A stretch of DNA of 64,000 nt from Pedobacter caeni (GTDB lineage Bacteria > Bacteroidota > Bacteroidia > Sphingobacteriales > Sphingobacteriaceae): positions 1,488,001 to 1,552,000 of the forward strand of contig NZ_FQUQ01000002.1 of assembly GCF_900129215.1 (NCBI RefSeq), given 5' to 3'. Positions 61,836-64,000 of this stretch are shown here, piece after piece (position 1 is the first letter of the stretch; each line of letters opens with the position of its first letter). A model generated the notes under the pieces. The model did no database searches. It worked only from the letters and a program-made list of their open reading frames with translations, and was not told the DNA's origin. Both the position numbers and the translations under genes were made by a program.

Positions 61836-63941
61836 ATGATGCAAACAACCTGGAAAGCCTCTGTAATGGCCTTTCTGATCCCTATTTCTTTCCTGCCTTC
61901 CCGGACACTGGCACAAGCTGTGCCTGCTAAACCTGCTGCCCCAAATATCATTTTCATCCTTACGGATGATCTTGGCTATGGTGATCTTGGCGTTTTTTTC
62001 CAAAGCCAGCGACAAAAGAAAGGAGATAACCTGCCTTTTCAATTGACCCCACACCTGGATCAGATGGCGGCGACAGGTGCTAAATTTACCAATCAATACA
62101 GCAATGCACCCGTTTGTGCGCCTTCCCGGGCTTCTTTTATCACCGGAGTAAATCAGGGAAATGCAAGCGTAAGGGATAATCAGTTCGACAAGCAGATCGA
62201 AGACAACCATACCATTGCCACGATGTTAAAAGCAGCCGGATATTCGACTGCAGCCATAGGCAAATGGGGTTTACAGGGCGAAACAAAAGAGGAACCCAAC
62301 TGGCCGGCACATCCTTCAAAAAGAGGTTTTGACCAGTTCTTTGGTTACATGAGACATGCAGATGGCCATGAGCATTATCCTTATGAAGGATTATACCGCG
62401 GCAAGAAACAAATCTGGGACAATTATACCAATGTTGCCGAAGGCCTGAGCAAATGTTATACTACAGATTTATGGACTGCCTATGCCAAAAAATGGATTGT
62501 AGACCATGAACAGGGAAAGGATGCCAAAAAACCTTTCTTTATGTTCCTGGCATATGATGCTCCCCATGCGGTCCTGGAATTGCCAACCCAGGCTTACCCA
62601 AAAGGAGCCGGATTGAAAGGTGGCTTGCAATGGACGGGAACAAAGGGTGGCATGATCAATACTGCTTCCGGAGAGATTGACACATATGTACACCCGGATT
62701 ATGCTGCTGCTACTTATGATGATGATCAGAATGCAGCCACGCCTGAGCTGGCCTGGCCGGATACTTATAAACGTTATGCTACAGCCAACAGAAGGATTGA
62801 TGATGCGATCGGCGATTTAAGTCAGTTGCTTAAAGACCTGAATATTGCAGACAATACCCTGGTGATCTTTACTTCAGATAACGGGCCTTCCATTGAATCC
62901 TATCTTCCAAAAGGTTTTGTACCCTTCAGTCCTGAGTTTTTTGCAAGCTTCGGGCCTTTTGACGGGATTAAAAGAGACGTTTGGGAGGGAGGTTTGAGAA
63001 TGCCTACACTGGCCTCCTGGCCAGCAAGGATCGGCACAGGAAAGACCATTGCTGCACCAAGTATGTTGTCAGACTGGATGGCTACTTTTGCCGATGCCGC
63101 AAATATTCCTGCTCCGGCAAGAACAGATGGGGTCTCGCTATTGCCTTCCTTAACAGGAAAAGGCAAACAGGAAGCAGGACAGGTTTATGTAGAATATAAA
63201 GAAGGAGGAAGAACCCCTGATTTTAAATCTTTTGAGGAAAGCAGGAGGGGCAGAAAAAGAGACCAGATGCAAATGATCCGTATGGGCGATTTGGTTGGCG
63301 TACGTTATCAGGTTAAATCTGCCGATGATGACTTTGAAATTTATAATGTCGTTACGGATCCAAAAGAAACGAAAAATCTGGCCACAGATCCGGCTTATCA
63401 AAAGATACAGAAAGAGATGAAAGAAAAGGTGTTGCAGGGAAGAAGGGTGGATGCAGAAGCGCCACGTCCTTATGACCAGGCTGCGGTTCCGGCTTCCAAA
63501 GTTTCTAAAGCAATAAGCCCGGGTTTAAGCTGGCAGTTTTTTAAAGGAAATTTCTCCTATGTCGTGTCCGAAAAAGGAAGAACAGCGGAGAAAAAGGGAG
63601 CCTCAAAGTTGCTGAATCCGGCAGCGCTGACTGCTCCGGAAGGAATGGTTTTATATAAAGCTTACTTCAAAGCGCCTCAGGACGGAACTTACACTTTCTC
63701 TCTTCAGACGAAAGGCAAGGCTTATGTCCGCTTACATGAGGCAGAATTACTGGATGCGGACTTTGGATATGCGTCGGGTAAAGAAATTTTTACCACAGTG
63801 AGGTTGAAAGCAGGATATCACCCGGTTAAAATTTATGCATTACAAAAGGCCGGAAAAGCCAACGAATTAATGCTGAAGTACAAAGAAGAGGGGGGAGATT
63901 GGTCATCGTTAAGCAACAAAAACTTGTATTTTGTAAAATAA
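61836..63941 (+). CDS. Sulfatase, formylglycine-dependent, with C-terminal PA14-like domain
   Basis: 701 aa with a signal peptide ending SRTLAQAVP. The sulfatase domain (about 35-530) has FILTDDLGYGD, Cys94 in APVCAPSRASFITG for formylglycine formation, TLVIFTSDNGPSIE and WEGGLRMPTLASWPARIG. The tail (about 560-701) contains a beta-sandwich (MVLYKAYFKAPQDGTYTFSLQ, RLKAGYHPVKIYALQKAG) of the PA14/chitobiase type, likely a carbohydrate-binding part. It should remove sulfate from a glycan, with the tail aiding substrate contact. It is divergent from the AraC gene. Confidence 0.92.
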   Translation: MMQTTWKASVMAFLIPISFLPSRTLAQAVPAKPAAPNIIFILTDDLGYGDLGVFFQSQRQKKGDNLPFQLTPHLDQMAATGAKFTNQYSNAPVCAPSRASFITGVNQGNASVRDNQFDKQIEDNHTIATMLKAAGYSTAAIGKWGLQGETKEEPNWPAHPSKRGFDQFFGYMRHADGHEHYPYEGLYRGKKQIWDNYTNVAEGLSKCYTTDLWTAYAKKWIVDHEQGKDAKKPFFMFLAYDAPHAVLELPTQAYPKGAGLKGGLQWTGTKGGMINTASGEIDTYVHPDYAAATYDDDQNAATPELAWPDTYKRYATANRRIDDAIGDLSQLLKDLNIADNTLVIFTSDNGPSIESYLPKGFVPFSPEFFASFGPFDGIKRDVWEGGLRMPTLASWPARIGTGKTIAAPSMLSDWMATFADAANIPAPARTDGVSLLPSLTGKGKQEAGQVYVEYKEGGRTPDFKSFEESRRGRKRDQMQMIRMGDLVGVRYQVKSADDDFEIYNVVTDPKETKNLATDPAYQKIQKEMKEKVLQGRRVDAEAPRPYDQAAVPASKVSKAISPGLSWQFFKGNFSYVVSEKGRTAEKKGASKLLNPAALTAPEGMVLYKAYFKAPQDGTYTFSLQTKGKAYVRLHEAELLDADFGYASGKEIFTTVRLKAGYHPVKIYALQKAGKANELMLKYKEEGGDWSSLSNKNLYFVK

Positions 63942-64000
63942 GTTGCTTCAATCCTTTTATTTAGAGATTTGACTTGCAAAAAAAAGTGTTTAAACTTTCA

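Overview
The window looks like a chromosomal segment of a Sphingobacteriaceae bacterium (Bacteroidota), most like Pedobacter. This rests on TonB-linked SusC/SusD pairs with ECF sigma/FecR switches, many short lipoproteins with a Cys-Lys-Lys lipobox, TAnnTTTG-type -7 promoter elements with few strong Shine-Dalgarno sites, and many secreted sulfatases and glycosidases. The genus is an inference; there is no rRNA or tRNA gene here to test it. I saw no insertion sequence, phage gene, CRISPR array or clear pseudogene.

Layout. (1) 1-9.4 kb, minus strand: a sigma/FecR-controlled glycan uptake locus in the order sigma, FecR, SusC, SusD, DUF4959/DUF5000-type lipoprotein, DUF4998 lipoprotein (cut by the window edge). 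(2) 9.5-16.2 kb: mixed genes, including a quinone-oxidoreductase-like enzyme with a Crp/Fnr regulator, a 60-aa secreted-peptide precursor with a double-glycine leader and a defensin-like six-cysteine core, a PheC-like binding protein abutting an Asp/Glu racemase, and M60 and M57 metallopeptidase lipoproteins. (3) 16.4-27.4 kb: a redox or electrophile-stress type cluster with an AraC regulator, two YcaC-like cysteine hydrolases, a second Crp/Fnr regulator, two pirins, two small YjdJ-type acetyltransferases, OsmC, a PLP decarboxylase, a nitrilase-family hydrolase and two RimJ-type acetyltransferases, with a PI-PLC lipoprotein inside. Two of its promoters share a two-box operator with identical spacing and a third carries half of it. 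(4) 27.5-38.4 kb: an orphan TonB receptor, a choice-of-anchor I lipoprotein, a soluble PAS histidine kinase, a WG-repeat protein, a VOC protein and the lactate oxidation operon lutABC. (5) 38.7-49.5 kb: a LacI-headed operon for breakdown of unsaturated uronate oligosaccharides (GH88, KduI, DUF4861, KduD, sulfatase, GH20, DUF2264, unknown lipoprotein). (6) 50-64 kb: a second sigma/FecR/SusC/SusD locus ending in a LamG-endonuclease/phosphatase fusion, then a GH29 fucosidase, an AraC regulator and a second large sulfatase.

Regions 5 and 6 probably work together on a sulfated, uronate-containing and perhaps fucosylated polysaccharide such as a glycosaminoglycan. The outer-membrane pair imports oligosaccharides, sulfatases, GH29 and GH20 trim them, GH88 releases the unsaturated uronate, and KduI/KduD feed it toward 2-keto-3-deoxygluconate. 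No polysaccharide lyase, KdgK or KdgA lies in the window, so the pathway must be completed elsewhere.

The most unusual item is the defensin-like peptide at 12045-12227. Next is the two-box operator that links the AraC, isochorismatase-family and pirin genes.
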